DNA of 6,561 bases from JAWXCH01 sp034440595 (GTDB taxonomy: Bacteria; Planctomycetota; Planctomycetia; Pirellulales; JALHPA01), in contig JAWXCH010000372.1 in assembly GCA_034440595.1 (NCBI GenBank), positions 1 through 6,561 of the forward strand, given 5' to 3'. The notes below the pieces were generated by a model. It was not told the origin of the DNA and did not search any database. It saw only the letters and a list, made by a program, of their open reading frames with translations. Position numbers and translations under genes: made by a program. Shown here in pieces: positions 5,652 through 6,561 of this stretch. The first letter of the stretch is position 1. Every line of letters starts with the position of its first letter.

Positions 5652-6561
5652 ATGCAGCCCAAGAAAACGTCGACTACCGAACCTCGGCTCGGTTTTGGCA
5701 CGCGCGTCATCCATGCCGGTCAGACACCGGACCCGACAACCGGTGCCGTGATGACGCCGATCTATGCGACTAGCACCTATGCGCAGCAGTCACCGGGGGT
5801 CCACAAGGGCTTCGACTATGGGCGGAGCCACAATCCAACGCGATTTGCCTTTGAGCGGTGCGTAGCGGATCTGGAAGAAGGAACAGCCGGCTTCGCCTTT
5901 GCGTCGGGACTGGCGGCGATTTCTACCACGCTGGAACTGTTAGACAGTGGCGCTCATGTGCTGGTCTGCGACGATCTCTATGGTGGCTCGTACCGCTTAT
6001 TTGAGCGCGTGCGACGTCGGAGCGCGAACTTGGATTTTAGCTACGTCGATCCAACCGACCTGAAAGGCTTTGCGGCCGCGATTCGACCAACTACCAAGCT
6101 GATCTGGATCGAAACGCCGTCCAACCCGTTGTTGAAACTGGCCGATCTGGCCGCCATTGCGGAGATTGGCAAAAAGCACGGCATTCTGTGCGCCGCGGAC
6201 AACACGTTTGCCACGCCGTATATACAGCGGCCGCTGAGCCTGGGCTTCGACATCGTCGTGCATTCGGTGACCAAATATTTGAACGGGCACTCTGACATGA
6301 TCGGCGGTATGGCCGTTGTCAGAGATCCCGCACTGGCAGAGCGTCTTGGATTCTTGCAGAACGCGGTCGGCGGAATCAGCGGGCCGTTTGATAGCTTTTT
6401 GGCCCTTCGCGGGCTCAAGACGCTGGCGCTGCGAATGGAACGGCACTGCCAGAATGCTCAAACAATTGCCGAGTGGTTGGAAAGCCGCTCAGATGTGCAG
6501 AAAGTTCACTACCCTGGTCTGGCGAGTCATCCTCAACACGAACTGGCAAAGCGACAGATGC
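5652..6561 (+). CDS. Cystathionine gamma-lyase/gamma-synthase family PLP enzyme (cut by right edge)
   Basis: A Cys/Met-metabolism PLP enzyme (fold type I). Next to a cystathionine beta-synthase it most likely splits cystathionine to cysteine, 2-oxobutyrate and ammonia. The 303 codons present are about three quarters of the usual 380-400 residues. Visible motifs are YGRSHNPTR (57-65, cofactor-phosphate contacts from a neighbouring subunit), FASGLAA (83-89), DDLYGGSYRLF (107-117) with the ring-stacking tyrosine 110, ETPSNPL (154-160), DNTFATPY (183-190), and HSVTKYLNGHSD (204-215) with the PLP lysine at 208. The region from GPFDSFLALRGLKTL through YPGLASHPQHELAKRQM closely resembles eukaryotic gamma-lyase by memory. 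Gamma-synthase (MetB) is hard to exclude from sequence alone, so no symbol is given. An in-frame ATG at 5631 would add seven residues, but the Shine-Dalgarno site favours 5652. It is probably in one operon with the gene before it. Confidence 0.93.
   Translation, partial: MQPKKTSTTEPRLGFGTRVIHAGQTPDPTTGAVMTPIYATSTYAQQSPGVHKGFDYGRSHNPTRFAFERCVADLEEGTAGFAFASGLAAISTTLELLDSGAHVLVCDDLYGGSYRLFERVRRRSANLDFSYVDPTDLKGFAAAIRPTTKLIWIETPSNPLLKLADLAAIAEIGKKHGILCAADNTFATPYIQRPLSLGFDIVVHSVTKYLNGHSDMIGGMAVVRDPALAERLGFLQNAVGGISGPFDSFLALRGLKTLALRMERHCQNAQTIAEWLESRSDVQKVHYPGLASHPQHELAKRQM

Noticed and set aside
5997..6461. Open frame of 154 codons on the minus strand
   Set aside because: It lies antisense to the gamma-lyase-like gene, across its conserved active-site motifs, and shows no recognisable features.

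Overview
The window reads as ordinary chromosomal DNA from a GC-rich bacterium. The best guess is Planctomycetota, possibly Pirellulales-like. The guess rests on a secreted lipoprotein of the formylglycine-generating-enzyme (FGE) type, the style of the lipoprotein alpha/beta hydrolase, patchy use of Shine-Dalgarno sites, and loosely packed genes. No rRNA or other marker gene is present, so this placement is an inference.

Layout. On the minus strand, reading right to left, lie a serine-hydrolase lipoprotein gene (2211 to 1330), then purE (1132 to 644), then purK (577 and on past the left edge). PurE and PurK together perform the two-step bacterial conversion of AIR to CAIR in purine synthesis and are probably co-transcribed across a 66-bp gap. 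On the plus strand lie an FGE-sulfatase-domain lipoprotein (2631 to 3977), a cystathionine beta-synthase with a C-terminal CBS-domain pair (4175 to 5593), and a cystathionine gamma-lyase/synthase family gene cut off by the right edge (from 5652). The last two form a likely operon for reverse transsulfuration, which makes cysteine from homocysteine and serine. The two strands diverge in a gene-free stretch of about 420 bp at 2212-2630.

No mobile element, CRISPR array, tRNA, rRNA or phage-like gene is visible, and there is no evidence of a wholly new system. The most notable observation is in the FGE-like protein. It keeps nearly the whole FGE signature, but the first of the two active-site, copper-binding cysteines is a serine (AGC at 3783-3785) while the second is kept (TGC at 3798-3800). 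It also carries an adjacent Cys-Cys pair in its exported linker. Lesser points are a cluster of overlapping inverted repeats ahead of purE, an 11-bp direct repeat in the purE-purK gap, and several start codons that differ from the longest reading frame.
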